From Volvariella volvacea V23 (lineage: Eukaryota; Basidiomycota; Agaricomycetes; Agaricales; Pluteaceae), in NCBI GenBank assembly GCA_000349905.1, contig KB722736.1:3174754-3238753 (forward strand): 64,000 bases of DNA, given 5' to 3'. Below, piece by piece: positions 1-12,243 of this stretch. Both the position numbers and the translations under genes were made by a program. Positions within the stretch are counted from its first letter, which is position 1. Every line of letters starts with the position of its first letter. Under the pieces are notes generated by a model that saw only the letters and a program-made list of their open reading frames with translations, searched no databases and was not told where the DNA came from.

Positions 1-337
1 GCCCGGTTTCTCCATCCTCCAATAGCATCTGGTCCGGCGTGGTAAACCCTTATAAACGGCAGGGCTTGGTCAATCCACTCCCTTGGGTCTGGTCCCTCCC
101 TCCTGTTAGGACAATCACGTCCCACAACTCCGTCGTGCTTTGACAACCAGTCAGCAGTCGCTTTGCCTCCAGCTAAACGCTTCTTGCGTGGGAACCTGTT
201 CTCAAGGCAATCCACACTTCTTGTGCCGTTCGCGGTCCCAGCTGCAGTTCCTCTTTGACTCAAATTAGCTCTCATCTGCGTCTTCACGGATATCTAGCTT
301 CCATCTCATCCTACCGTCTATTTCAGTGGCGCTCCAA
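1..337. other. 5' flank of velvet gene, no gene seen
   Basis: No coding exon is supported here. The stretch lies directly upstream of the first ATG of the velvet gene and probably holds its promoter and 5' UTR. An upstream coding exon cannot be excluded because the window begins here. Confidence 0.4.
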
Positions 338-2250
338 ATGATACAGCACACCAGTACCCGCGCTGCTTCGACAGCAATCGCACCACACCAAGCCACTAGT
401 GATGGCCCTGAGCAATGGGGGAAGTGGGCTGGGCGTAGGTTAGTATGAGAATCGTCGCTCCTCTCATGCATTCCAGTATTGAGGTTCCCTAGGCATTACT
501 CCCTTGAGGTGGTTCAGCACCCCATCCGTGCCCGGATGTGTGGTTTCGGGGATAAGGTACGTCTTGGCGTCCTAATCCACTATTCCATTATGATTGCTAA
601 TCTGCTGTGCAATCTCGTAGGATCGACGACCACTGGCTCCAGCTGCTGTAGCCAAGATGGTGGTAAGGGCAGATGATAATAGCATAGTCGATGTGGAGTA
701 AGATTCAGTCAACTACCTTAACCAAGCATTCACTGTCGCTCATACGGTCTTAGTGATGTGGATTGCTCATTCTTCCTGGTCACTGTGGACTTATGGTCAG
801 CCGATGGTAAAACGGAACAAAACCTTGTTCTCCATCCCTCCTCTGCAGACCGCTATGTTCCCCCACATAAACCCAGGCGTCGAGGGACAAGTCACTCTGC
901 TCAACAAGCTCAATCCTCTGGGAATCAGACACCAGCACCTCGGTCCACGCCCCCACCTCAGTTTAGCGAACAGGTGCGTCATCTCCGTCTATGTCCTTCC
1001 CTGGTAGCTCTGTTTCTCAGTCGGGCCATAGTCCGCATCGACCATACCCACCCCAATAATACCCACCCAACCCCCTCCATATAACAACCAGAACTATTTT
1101 CCCCAGCCGCCTGGTGCGTCTGAAGAATCATTTCAACCGGCGACCCCGTATAATGGATCGTCCGTTGAAACTCCCACTTGGGGTTACACTTCTCAGACAT
1201 CACCTGTTGACCGTAATTCCGCCTACCCTCCATCTGTTCTCCCATCTGTTCGGCGTACGAGCACCTCATCCGCGCCCAATGTTAATTCCGCTGCGTCGGA
1301 CAATTGGCAAACCTCTCCTGCCGATTCAGAGATACCGTACCGCCCTTGGGGAAATGATGCACCGTACCCTTCAACTGATGGCTCTCTCGAACAGCACCCA
1401 GATCCGTCCCAGCGTGGATCGAATACCGAGGGACGTGAAAATCCTGGATGGACTCAAAACGAACAATCTTCACAAAATCGTTATTCCCATGATAATGCAT
1501 ATGCGCCTGGATCATCCAACAATCAGACGGATCAGTCGGTATACTCACCGGCTCCTCATGCGCAGGTGTCTCAGCCAGCCTACTTCACATCGCCGTACCC
1601 ACCCCCAGCGAACGCCGGGCCTTCAACTGGGCCCTATGGGCGACCTGTTTTCACGAGGACACTAGTCGGACCTCTTTCTTCAAATGCATGTCGTCTATTG
1701 GACGAGCACCGAAAGCCGGGTATATTTTTCCTCTTCCAGGATCTATCCGTGCGCACTGAAGGTAAGAACACTCTGGATTTTCTTGACTCCCATCACATTA
1801 ATTCTCACCATAGGGGCCTTCCGCTTAAGAATGCGATTAATGAATGTGGGAGCGTAAGGCTTTGTGCTACTTCACATTGAGTGTGGACTAAGCCTATTTC
1901 AGTCCCCCAGCACCAGAACGCGGTGCATTACGCGTCCACAACGACGTCTCACCCGTGCTCGCACAAACATTCACTGACCCGTTCATTGTGTACTCCGCGA
2001 AAAAATTCCCAGGAGTCCCAGGTCTGTGTATTACTTGTGTTCCTAATCTACTTTCATCCTGACACACTCTAATAGCGACTACGGCACTATCTATCGCATT
2101 CGGCAGTCAAGGGCAGAAACTCCCATTGGTAGGTTCTCTTTATTGCCATTCGCGCACGTCAAATGACGGCTCGAGCGACAGCGTGGCCGACACGGGAACA
2201 AACGGCGTCGGCAGGGAGACTCTGAATCCGACGAGGATTCTGACGGCTAA
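338..2250 (+). CDS. velB: VelB-like velvet domain regulator
   Basis: Velvet-family transcription regulator; in fungi VelB pairs with VeA or VosA and coordinates development, secondary metabolism and spore viability in the nucleus. Nine exons fit: 338-423, 493-556, 621-697, 754-973, 1032-1761, 1814-1853, 1903-2021, 2076-2128 and 2176-2250, totalling 1464 nt (487 aa) with every phase agreeing. The velvet domain is seen as HYSLEVVQHPIRARMCGFGDK-type start (exon 2), DCSFFLVTVDLWSADGK (exon 4), RTLVGPLSSNACRLLD and FLFQDLSVRTEG (exon 5), and PFIVYSAKKFPGVP (exon 7). A Ser/Pro/Gln-rich stretch of roughly 240 residues splits the domain between exons 4 and 5; an insertion at this place is the known VelB trait, so VelB is preferred to VosA. 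The C-terminus is basic then acidic (KRRR...DSESDEDSDG). The weakest part is the first exon and its ATG. Confidence 0.87.
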
Positions 2251-2341
2251 TAGCGCGCCGTGCACCCGCCCAGTTGACATTCTTTGGCACATAGAACCAT
2301 TGCTCATTCGTCTATATGTTGTCTGTTTTCCTACTTCCTGG

Positions 2342-5300
2342 TTACTTCCAACTGTAAGCACTATGATACCGCGTCCCCAACCGACGTCTTTCCGCCAACT
2401 CGTACTCTTGTACCATGCGAACGGTTTGAGGGTATTGGTCGTAAAGATCAGCCAGCGCTGCCTCCGCCTGAACTGCCTCATCTGCCTCGGACTCCTGGCC
2501 GTTTTCTTCCAATAGATGAGAGTCGGGAGATATAGGTCGAACTAACCGCCCTGCACGCAACTGGGTCAACGCCCTCAAAAGCGTAGATAATGTAGCCGCA
2601 TGCGGTATCCAGGTAAACCATGACGGCGAGAGTTCATGAAGGATGTGAAGGGGCCGCGTGAAGTCATAAGGCTCTTCATCTGAGGTTAATTCTACGCGGG
2701 ATGACAGTGCCGAGGTAGATGCCTGAACAAAGGTTGCTCTGTTCCTTGAACGGTGCATTGGCGGTTCTGCGGGTATGTTGTCACTGCCGTTGGAGCTCTG
2801 AGGTGTAAGAGGCGTGTTGGGCGTAGGGTCGCGCTCAAGACTTTGCTCTTGAGCTCGAAGTTGTAAGGGGATGATAACCTTGTCAACGACCTTGAATGCT
2901 TGGTCCACATGTCCAGCGCGAACGAGTGCAACAGCGAGGTGGTTCCAGTTGTGAGAGTCAAAAGCGTGGCCATACTCCTGCACCTGCTGCCAGGCTTCCG
3001 CGACCTCCAAATGCAAACCAGCAAGTGACAGCGCATCAATGTAGATTGATAGGGCACTGGAAAGAACGCCAGCTCGCAGGCGGGGTGATCGGTCTGGCTT
3101 CTCTTTGAAGATTTCAGCACCACGAGAAAGTCGTAGTCCCTGTTGAATAGCCTCTGGCCATAAGTCGCGGAGTGCGTCGATATCCCCGGCACGACGATAA
3201 CCATCCATTAGCTTCGTTGTAATACCAAGTGACGGTGACCCTCCCACGTCGATATATTCTTGGAACATGCGTTCTGCATCCTCTATCCTATCTTTTCGTG
3301 AATAAGCGCCAATGATTGGGGAGTATATAAGATCCAATGGCGACTTCCTGCTATGAGTTGACTTGTCCCATAGGTGCTGCTGGACATCTTGCGTTGTAAT
3401 GCTCTTAATAAAGCTTTCCGCAATGCTCAAACTCTCCGCTGAACCTTCAGTGCCGTACGACTTGAGGATGGCATGGAAAGTGATATTGGTCGGGTTAATG
3501 CCTCGCTCCTTCATGCTATCGTAGACTTCTTTTGCACGTATCTTGTCGTTGATCCGGAGAAAGCCAGCCATAATAATAGTAAGAACATAAACGTTTACGA
3601 GTTTGTGACGGCGGTCCATATCCAATTTCTCCAGCTCCTGGTAAATGTCAACTGCTACATCCATAAGCCCTGAATCGCAAGCGGATTGAATCAAGAGAGC
3701 ATATGAGTATTCGTCGGGGCGTATTCCTGTTGTCTCCTCCATCTTGAGGAAAATATTGGAGACAACAGAGAATGGGGAACCGATGAGGATGTATGCCTTG
3801 AGTAAGGTATTGTAAGATTCAGAGGACAACCTGAGTCGGGGCTTTGGAACGGCTTTGAGGTAATCGAAAACTCTGATGACGCCGTCCCATCTACCGGCCT
3901 CCACATGAGCATTTATCATTGCATTCACCATCCGCCTATCGGGTTGAATACCTTCTTCCAAGGCCTGTTTGAACATTGATTCAGCACCTGCAGAGTCTTT
4001 GCATTGAGCCAAGGCGCTGATTATTGTCGTGTAAGTTACTTCGGTGGGCTTAATACCGGTGGACCGCATATGCTCTAGCACAGTGGCCATAGCTTCCAGA
4101 TCTGCTTGTAAAGCGAAACTCCGGATGATGGTTGTGTATATACCAACATCGGGGGCGAAACCGCTGGCACTCATTCTCTCCAACCAAACTTGTATTCCTT
4201 CCATGTCTCCCCTCTGGGCATAACCATAGACGACCATCGTGTAGTGCAGGGTGTCCACGGCGAATTCGCGGGGAGAATCAGAAGAGAAGAATCGATCGAA
4301 TATGTCGACGACCATCTCAACGTTCCCTGTCGCAGCATAGGAGAACATATATTGCGCAATGTCGTAAGGGGAAACCCATCCCCGCTCCTGTAGCTCATCG
4401 AATAGTTGTGTGGCACGGGTGGAATCGCCTTGACGGGCGTAGAGATACAACCCAGTACACGTGTGATAACGGAAGGGTTTCGTCGCTATAAAGGCTTCGT
4501 ATATCGTGTTGGCATCTTCAAACCGCCCCTCGCGTGCCAGGGTCCGGACAAGTAGCAACTGAACGTTGTGATAAGGCCAGAGGCGATGTTTCTTCATTGA
4601 CATCATGATCTTATAGCCCTCAAAACCTAGATCATTGGAGCAGAATGCCTCGATTAACAGGCTTCCCGCATTCACTAGATTGTCGTTACTCCAACCACTT
4701 TGAAATATCCTACTCCGAGGGTTGTCCATTTCAATGAGCATTGAAAAGCATGTTTGGCGCAATGATCGGCCGACACGTACGGGAGTTTCTGGTAGTTTCG
4801 TGCGTGAATGGCGTGCAATGTGGGGAGACAAAGTCTCCCAGTGTTCTAGTATGAACTCCAACCCTTCAAATGCACCATGTCTTCGCCACAAAGACAAAAT
4901 AATCCCCTCATAGGCTCGTAACAGCCGCTCCTGGCGAACAGACTCGTCCATCGTGCGGGTTAGTTTAGTTGCCGAATAGAGTTGTTCAAGAGCTTGATCA
5001 ATATCTCCTTGCAATGCTAGTGACCGCGATAGTGCGCAGGTATGTCTTAAGTGGTAGGATACGTGCTCGGGAAGTGATTGCGAACATCCATGAACCATGT
5101 GCTGTACTCGGTGGCCCCATTCTTTGATTGCTGCTAAGCCCACCGCGTTATCTGTGTAGAGTATTTCTGCAGCTCCGAGTATATTCTCCACGAGATTGAG
5201 GTGCTGTTCAATGGTTAACGAGTGCAAGACGCCCAACTCCTCTGCTGCAGTGTATGCATTCCACACTCGGTAGATGTTGAGTTGGTTCGGAGAAGACTGG

Positions 5301-5867
5301 GAGTACTCCCACAGCCTCTGCAAATCTCCAATTTGCTTTGTCGCGGGAGTAGAGCCCTCTGCGTACGGTTGCGTTGCATATATCTGGGCGGCCTTTGTGG
5401 CATGAGAAACCTGACGTCTCGACACTCCGGAAAACGCCCATATGTCGGCCGCTGCTTGCGTCCTTTGTCGTGCAGTACGATAGAGATTGTTTCGCTTGCT
5501 AATCCTGCGGCGATCGTCCAGCTCCTGCATCATAGTCACTCGGTGGCGTCCTAACGAGCGCATCAAAACCGAGTGGTTCCATCTTAGTGCGTAAGGACCC
5601 ACCAGAACACCAATTCGAGTATCGAGACACGCGACACGACCATTCTTGACACTGTGAAGACCCTCCTGAACACTTATGCTCTAAGGCTAGTTCCTTTTGC
5701 TTCCCCTTTGCAAAACTAGTGGATGGTAGTACAAATTCAGGGATAACGAAGGATTCAGAGGCCTTGGATATAGTCCTTCCGATAGCTTGCAGATAGTGTG
5801 GATGCTTAAGTGTTGTGTAACCCGTCAAAAGAGAATTCAGGACACCAGAAGCGAGGGGTTCCACCAT
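2342..5867 (-). CDS. Pentatricopeptide repeat protein, probably mitochondrial
   Basis: PPR proteins bind organellar RNA in a base-specific way and act in mitochondrial RNA processing, stability or translation. A 1086-codon open frame (5602-2342) carries many degenerate 35-residue helical repeats in its middle half, for instance units with GFAPDVGIYTTIIRSF, GIKPTEVTYTTIISALAQC and GIQPDRRMVNAMINAH, each followed by a helix and the next unit. A short upstream exon, 5867-5733, can be joined across a 67-bp intron (5732-5666) with phase 0, giving about 1152 aa. The start is uncertain: there are plausible splice sites further upstream near 5900-5960, and a mitochondrial presequence could lie there. 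The C-terminus ends RYHSAYSWK. No endonuclease or SMR domain is visible. The specific orthologue is not recognised. Its 3' end faces the velvet gene 91 bp away. Confidence 0.82.
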
Positions 5868-6600
5868 GAGCAACTCAACGAGGCTGAGGAGCACTCTGGA
5901 AGCCTAGAAGCCAGAAAAGTAAGCATACGGGCGTCGGGGAAGCACGGAAACTCACCCGTCACGACTAGCCAGCACGGGCGACTCCTTCGGCGGGTATGTT
6001 GTGTTGGACCCGGAAAAGTTTCGTTTGCTGTTTAGGGTTGTGGTGCAGGAGATTAGTCAGCAGGAGTGCGTTCCAGCCGCGGCGCAAACTTGAACATGGG
6101 GGACTCTGCTGACCTTGTATTGTCCCCGAGATGCTGAACAACGTCACCGGTCTGGGGTCACAAGAACGATTGCTGCTCAAGGTGCGCCTATGATTTTGGA
6201 AGGCGTCATGCGCTTGACAAGGACCATCTTGGCGCCAAAGAACACACATGGCCCCATGACCGGTGATGCAACCACGACAGACGGCACGACTCCGACTCGG
6301 ACAGCCTAACTCAGAACGGAATCCCCAACAGCGAATTCCCTGTCGTCATCCACGACTTCCTGCCATTTCAAATGCGCAATGGGCTATCGGGGCTCAGTCC
6401 TGAGCTACGGACCAGCTCTCTGTTGCGCTTACTTCCCAATATGTCACAGCTTGTGGTCACATTTGGGCCTTGTGATGCAGCGGGATCGCTTCCAAGGACG
6501 TTCCGAACAATCCCAACTTCCCGAGTCATAATCAACGCCCCATCTGCGATTTAATCTCGCCCGTGCCTCGTCCCTTTTCTTTCTCGCCGTCAATCCCCAG
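5868..6600. other. Region between PPR and GNAT genes, unresolved
   Basis: Probably holds the 5' region of the PPR gene (minus) and of the acetyltransferase (plus). Short open stretches occur on the plus strand (about 5988-6078, 6115-6309, 6330-6554) in different frames without recognisable domains. On the minus strand an open stretch (6249-5965) could be an upstream PPR exon. I could not join any of these into a gene. Confidence 0.35.
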
Positions 6601-8141
6601 ATGTCCCAACCCCAAGTGCAGCCCGCTCACGAGATCATCATCGCGCAAACAGAACACGAAATACAGCAATGTTTCGATGTGGTGCGGCCACATCCCGTAG
6701 TCCCCCTGACCGTCGCTGACTTGCTGACTTGATCTAATCTAACTATCTTGTGTCAACCTACACATCTTGTCCGTAATCACGCGCCAAATCATACGCCCAT
6801 CCTCCTTCCTTGGCACCCCTGGAATAACTTTTGCTGTTCTTGCTCGGCGCAAACCCACAGCGAATTCAAGTCTTTCATCATGAGCAAAAATTCCCTCTAG
6901 AGACAGAATTGGACAGGTCTGTACCGCACTCCGGAAATATTACTATTTTCTGTCTATTCCCCTTTGCCCTATGCACCAACATCCCCTTCCGTCATATATT
7001 CGTATTCCAATTGCATCCCAGGCCGCTCTAGCCCATTGTTCCTTATCCAAACACATCTCCAATCGCTTGGATCCAAGGAATATTCCAACCAAACTAATCT
7101 CAATTTCATTATCTATAGCATGGAACCTGCAGCGACCCATTTCCTTTTGCGACTGACACCCTCTCTTGAACCAATTGGTACAATCCGGGGGTACAAAGTG
7201 CCCGGCACGCCATATTACAAGCTTACCCGACTTGCAATATTGAAAGGATATCGCAAATTCAAGTTTGGACGTTCTTTAGTGCTCGCCTTCCATGACTGGG
7301 TCAAGCAGGACGCCCAGCGCAATGCTGTATCCCCTGCTGACCTTTCAGGTATGTCACTTTATTCGTGACACGCTAGTTCTCCCACTAAATTCCATCAGAT
7401 ATAGGGGCAAGTGTGTAGGTTACAAAGCCGGCTCTTAGACTTGTAGACACAAATAACGCTGACCTGCCCACTGCAATGGCTTAGTGCGCCACGATTTGTC
7501 GACGTTATCTGTCACTCCCAAATCCCCGTCAAAGGATTTTACGCAAGGTACATTCATCATGCACACGATTCTCTCGATCGACATCTACCTTTTGCCCATT
7601 TCCACACGACCCTTTCTTCGTTTTGCTTTGTTCTTTGAGCACCCTTGACTACGGACTCAATTTAGAACGTTCCAATTGAAGGTGGCGATCACCCATCTTA
7701 ACAAGTGGGCGTGATTGTTACAGCTATGGATCGGTGGGATACTTTTCATATACCATCGCAAGTCATGAGTACTTCGCGGAGTTCATGGTGTCCTATGACG
7801 CACAACAAACACAAAGTCTCTCCATCTATATGTCACTTCCCACCCCTCCTCTATTCACATAACCACTAGGAATCATCTCCATTATCAGTTTCCTTTCTCA
7901 TACACTCCATTTCAATGACCCCTCCTGTTTGATCTGCCGATGCAACGAGGCATCAATTTCATCTACACACCCACAAACGGGATGATCATTGGTTCAACAA
8001 GAGAAAGAAAGCTGACAGCATGTTCATTCTAGGTTTGGTTACCAACCCGAAGTGAGCGACAGTTTTCTTTTATCTTCAACCAAAACGGCGTCTACCCCCA
8101 TCCCCGCATATGCACCTCCAGTGCGGTGCATGCATGCGTGA
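6601..8141 (+). CDS. GNAT family N-acetyltransferase
   Basis: Acetyl-CoA dependent N-acetyltransferase of the small YitI/ElaA-like type; substrate unknown. The spliced exons 6601-6681, 6861-6916, 7119-7348, 7399-7414, 7485-7547 and 8033-8141 total 555 nt (184 aa) in consistent phase. Characteristic pieces are TEHEIQQCFDV followed by RIQVFHHEQKFPLETELD (fold start), ATHFLLRLTPSLEPIGTIR (beta strands), YYKLTRLAILKGYRKFKFG (acetyl-CoA binding R/Q-x-x-G-x-A-like loop, here KGYRKFKFGR), and VICHSQIPVKGFYARFGYQPE (the terminal family motif). Two features are odd: a 16-nt microexon and a 485-bp last intron, long for this window. The final residues after FGYQPE do not match the usual EGAPH-type ending, so the last exon boundary and stop may be wrong. 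Confidence 0.75.
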
Positions 8142-8832
8142 CCATGTATCAGACACGAGGTTGAAAAGAAGCAATCGCTTCTGCTCCCCCCTCGGAACAA
8201 GCCATGTGGGATGGGGTTGGGGGGCTGTAAATGAAAACGGGTTTGATTGACTATTGAGATCTTGGATCGGCACTCCAGGGCGATGAATTTGACGAAGATG
8301 GAGATCCCCACCAAAAGATGGTCTTACGGTTGCCTATTGATTAAAACGCGGAGGGGGAGGCCGGACCCTAACTATGACGTTCGCGAGTCAATTAAACATA
8401 GGTGCTTCGGTTACATAGGATTGAGCGGAGTGGAGTGGTATGTAAGAATGAGGAGGTATCTGTGGTGAACTACTATGTACAGGGTGACTATGTAGGCAGA
8501 CGTAGACGTAAGGGAAGGACATGATAATGGACTAACATAAAAGCATAAAAAACAAGCGATTTTAGAGGAACGAGGTGGACGGTGATGAGGTGTACTACAA
8601 ATACAAGCCATATGTCGATACATGGGCCATATGTACGTGAGAGAGTCCTAAGAAAACGAATAAGATTATTGAGACAAGAAAGCAGGGGAGCACGACGGAA
8701 CCATGTTCAGCTCCAGAGATAACGAGGGGGCAGTGAAGGAGTGCAAAGCAGACAAGAAATGAGATGGTCATGACAGGTCGTTACGATCGGAACGTTAAAA
8801 AGTCAGGAACAAGCAGTCCACGATCAAACTGT
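8142..8832. other. 3' region between convergent GNAT and HMG genes
   Basis: No gene is supported. The stretch is purine-rich on the plus strand and is likely to hold the 3' UTRs of the two converging genes, and possibly a misassigned GNAT terminal exon. Confidence 0.35.
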
Positions 8833-10625
8833 TCATCGACGGGTGGGGTGTTCACTGTCGGTGTTGAAACCCTCACTCTCGCTCTCCGACTCGGTCTTGA
8901 TGATAGTCTGGAAAGCAGGGCTCCCTGGCAAAATGCTAAAGTTGATACTGTTGCCGTAGCCCGTCGTCCCCTCCTCATACAGCCGTCGAGCGGCTTCGTA
9001 CTCCATCTTCTCTTGCTCTGCTTGGGCAAGGAATGGCTATACAACCCATAATCAGTCAATTTGTAATGGCGCAAATACCTCAGTACTAACCTGTCGCTCT
9101 GCATCGGTCATGGATCGCCACTTGGCTGCGGCTAAGACGCTTTGCTTGGTAGTCTCCGTCTCGTCGCCGAAGATGTCCTGAACAAGACGAGGGTCCGCCC
9201 TAATCTTTTGCAGGAACATGAAGTAGGCGCTCAGCGGCTTCTTCGGGGCGTTCGGGTCCTTGATGTTACTCTTCCTGGACTTTCCTGCCTTGCGCTGTGC
9301 AGCTCTGAAGGCGTTCTCTCGTTTAATGTCCTCAGGCGTAAGTGACTTCATGTAAGCCGCCAACTCCTTCTCTCGATCTTCCTTGGCTGCCTGAGATCGA
9401 CGCTTATAGGGCTTTTTGGTACTAGAATTAGTTTAGAACGCGGAACGGACGGAAATAGACATTACCTCCTTCTCTTCCTGACTCAGGGAAGCGTACTCCT
9501 GTCCGGCCTCTTTCGCGGCCTGGGCGACGTTCAACTTCCTGGTGCTAGTGGCTTGTTGCCTCTGAATCCAGTCCGTAAAGTACAGCTGCCATGCAGACGG
9601 TGCCAATTTGGGTGGGCGAAGTACGGACTTCAATGCTGTGTTTACAAATTTAGAGAACAAAAGACTTCTGAGAACTGCGCAAATCACTTACGAATATCGC
9701 CTGATTTATCCTTATCTTTATCCTTGCCGTCCGGTACTTTGATGTCTTCTGCAGCCGGAGAACGCTTCTTGCGGCGCACTGTGGCGTCACGATCTTCATT
9801 AATGCTTACTGACTCGGCACGTCGACTGTATGAGCGCGTCATTGCTGGCACACGTGGCTCGCTGGCAGAAGGAGCGCTGGCCGACTGGAATAGGTGTGCC
9901 GAAGTGATGGAGCCGCGTCGAACGGGAACGCGGGGACGAATGGTGCTGTCGGTGAGCGGCGAATGCCGTACAGATGGGCGGACAGCGGAGGGGGAGCGGA
10001 GAGAGCTGGGGCCATCCCAGAGGGAAGTAGCCCAGCCGGGGGCCTGGAGAGACATGTCCTGAGGGGAGACAGAGTTGATGCTTGGTTGTTGGAAATGCTG
10101 TACACGGTCATCAAACGATGAGGACGGGGACACAGATCGTGGGAGGGGATGCATAGCGGCAAAGGTGGTTGGGGAGAATGCGCCGCTGGGGAAAGATGTA
10201 TGATCATTGTATGCAACAAATGACTGGGACTGAGAAGTGCTAGCGATGGAGGATGGAATGGGTATGGGTGAAGATGGTATATACGAAACCTCAGAGTCAT
10301 TGATCCAATGAGATAAATAGGAACCATTGTCAAAGTGAGGAGACTTGGGTTCGTCCATTGGGTTTGGGTCGTAGTAACTATCGGGTGGTGAGGAATGCGA
10401 TACGCCGAAACTGTAGGGGGACATGGGCATGACGGGGGAGGTGGGGAAGGGGTAGGTGGGCTTCATCTCTGCGTCGGGATCGCCGAACGGGTCCCAGGAG
10501 TAGGGGACGACGGGCTCGCGATAGGTGGTGGTTGTGTCCTCCATGTCAATGGGACCAAAGATCATCTGGTCCGAGTCCATGTAGCTGTGGGGGTCGTCGA
10601 AGGAGAGGGTGGCAGGGTCCTTCAT
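8833..10625 (-). CDS. exp1: Two-HMG-box protein, exp1-like
   Basis: Nuclear DNA-binding protein with two HMG boxes near its C-terminus. In Coprinopsis cinerea, exp1 encodes an HMG1/2-like protein with two HMG domains needed for cap expansion; the same overall architecture is seen here, so orthology is inferred. Exons 10625-9692, 9635-9476, 9421-9091 and 9036-8833 total 1629 nt (542 aa). The N-terminal 310 residues are Ser/Pro/Tyr-rich and disordered. A basic stretch with RRKKR follows, then box A (PKLAPSAWQLYFTDW...) and box B (PNAPKKPLSAYFMFLQKIR...), then a short tail with an acidic SESESE run. The frame is open upstream to 10769, giving a possible 48-residue basic extension; I chose the internal ATG before KDPATLSFDD because what precedes looks like translated 5' UTR. 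Confidence 0.8.
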
Positions 10626-11064
10626 TGCTGGGAGACGACGGATGGTGGGGATGGGGCGAGTGGGAGGGGAGATGATGGTATTATATGGGAAACGGAGAGA
10701 GGATGGGGAAGTAAATGGACGACAGCGGCGTCGGAGGAGTTTAAATGGAAAACTGAGGAAATGGGTCATGTACTCAATTGGATATTGGCAAAAAGAGAAA
10801 ATGTGACTCGTCTTGATCTGTTGCTGGTTTGCGCAGGGGGTTCGACGGGTTCAGTATCTCAATAAATCTCAAGATGCGCGTCCCCCTCCGGCTATCGGCT
10901 CCCACGGGTTGCGTGACCAATCCCAGCCCCCGTCCAAACCAGGCTTAGGCCCGGTGCGATTCGGTCCTCCCCTTAATTCTCTTCTGGGCAAGTCCAAACC
11001 CGCCTTCCGGCTGCTATTGTGCTCGACATACTCTATTATCTCTATCGACTACTCCTCCATTGCA
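10626..11064. other. Spacer between tandem minus-strand genes
   Basis: Between the HMG gene start and the NDUFA13 stop. It is expected to hold the HMG gene promoter and 5' UTR and the NDUFA13 3' UTR. No further gene is seen. Confidence 0.4.
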
Positions 11065-11684
11065 TCATGAGATCACAAGCTCTGCTGATTGGTAGCGAGT
11101 ACCGTTGTACACCCTCTTCCCAGGCTATCCAACCATCAGTCATCATCCATCACAGCTTTGCATCTACTCACCTCCCAGCCCTTGACGTCCTTCATGATCT
11201 CGCGTTCCCGAGCAATGGCGGCCTGTTCCCGTCGATACATGTCCCTATCGCTCTCGGCCATGAGAAGCGGCACCAGGTGGATGCGGCTCCATGCCTTTTC
11301 GCGCGCCAGTTCGCTGCATTCGCCAATCCGTGCAGGCACCAAGACAAACAACCAATTCCTATATCAGTTCAATCTGCCAAACGGTCCGGGCACAGCCAAG
11401 GGACAGAAGCGCTCAAAGAACGGCCGGATCCAATTGCGAGCCACGTTTATCGTTGAGGAGCCGCAGCTGAACACGTTCCACGTCCAGCTGACTCCTCCTG
11501 CCGTGACTCTTCGCCGGCACTGAGTGACAGACACGCACCGTTTTTCCAGATTGCCTCGTCCAAGGCGATAGAAGCCATATGTGCATATCGCCGTCACACC
11601 ACCGAGGATGACCAACGAGCTCGGCCCACGGAAGGGCAGATTGCGCTTGTATTTGACGGCCTCAAACCCCCCGGGCGGAGGCAT
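11065..11684 (-). CDS. Complex I subunit NDUFA13 (GRIM-19/B16.6)
   Basis: Accessory subunit of mitochondrial NADH:ubiquinone oxidoreductase, an inner-membrane single-pass protein. Exons 11684-11539, 11313-11172 and 11124-11065 total 348 nt (115 aa). The start MPPPGGFEAVKYKRNLP is the family signature, followed by a membrane helix (SLVILGGVTAICTYGFYRLG), then a charged helix ELAREKAWSRIHLVPLL, a RDMYRREQAAIAREREIMKD coiled region and WE-PGKRVYNGTRY near the end. Length is close to that of fungal members. The 225-bp first intron is largely open in another frame, so automated models may read through it. It is transcribed away from the INO80F-domain gene, with 559 bp between the two ATGs. Confidence 0.9.
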
Positions 11685-12243
11685 GTCCCTGTGCTTGCTG
11701 TGAGAATGGCTCTTTAGAGAACAAAACGTTGACATATGCGCACTGTCTGTACGGAGCCGACACTGACAAACATAGCCCAATGCTGTTAGATCTAGTCAGC
11801 GCAGAGTGTGACCAACAATAACTCACTGTTGAGTGGACGCAGTGGACGAAAATGTAAACAAAGCAAGGCGGGACCACTCGTAGCAGTGTTCTAGCGGGTG
11901 GACGATCACGTGATTTCCATCCCGAAACAAGCAGCTGGGAATTGGAGGGCTGAAAAAGAGATGGGCGAATAAAATTGGGAGGGCGTGAGAGTCTGGAATT
12001 GGAGCACAAGAAGGACAAATCCCGGAGGCAGGCAGCTGGAAGGAGCGGGGATAACAGGCAAAAAGACAGGAATTGGCCAGGAAGTGGAGGCGTAGTTAAT
12101 AACGAGAGGAGCCATAAAAGGCAAGATATCGAACAATCGAAGAGTCTGTTTGGCGGACTCAACGCCAGGCCAGAAATAAGGCCCGATATACCAACAACAC
12201 TGCCAGCTGTCGGGGGTCTTGGCCTCTTTCCTCAACCTCCACC
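11685..12243. other. Divergent promoter region NDUFA13 / INO80F-domain gene
   Basis: Head-to-head spacer. It holds a perfect 10-bp palindrome ATCACGTGAT (11905-11914) containing CACGTG, the core bound by Cbf1/USF-type bHLH proteins. Whether it is used is unknown. Confidence 0.4.

Noticed and set aside
11907..11912. CACGTG as an enriched, shared regulatory code of divergent promoters
   Set aside because: The motif was seen roughly ten times in 64 kb, including inside coding exons; chance expectation is about fifteen, so there is no overall enrichment.
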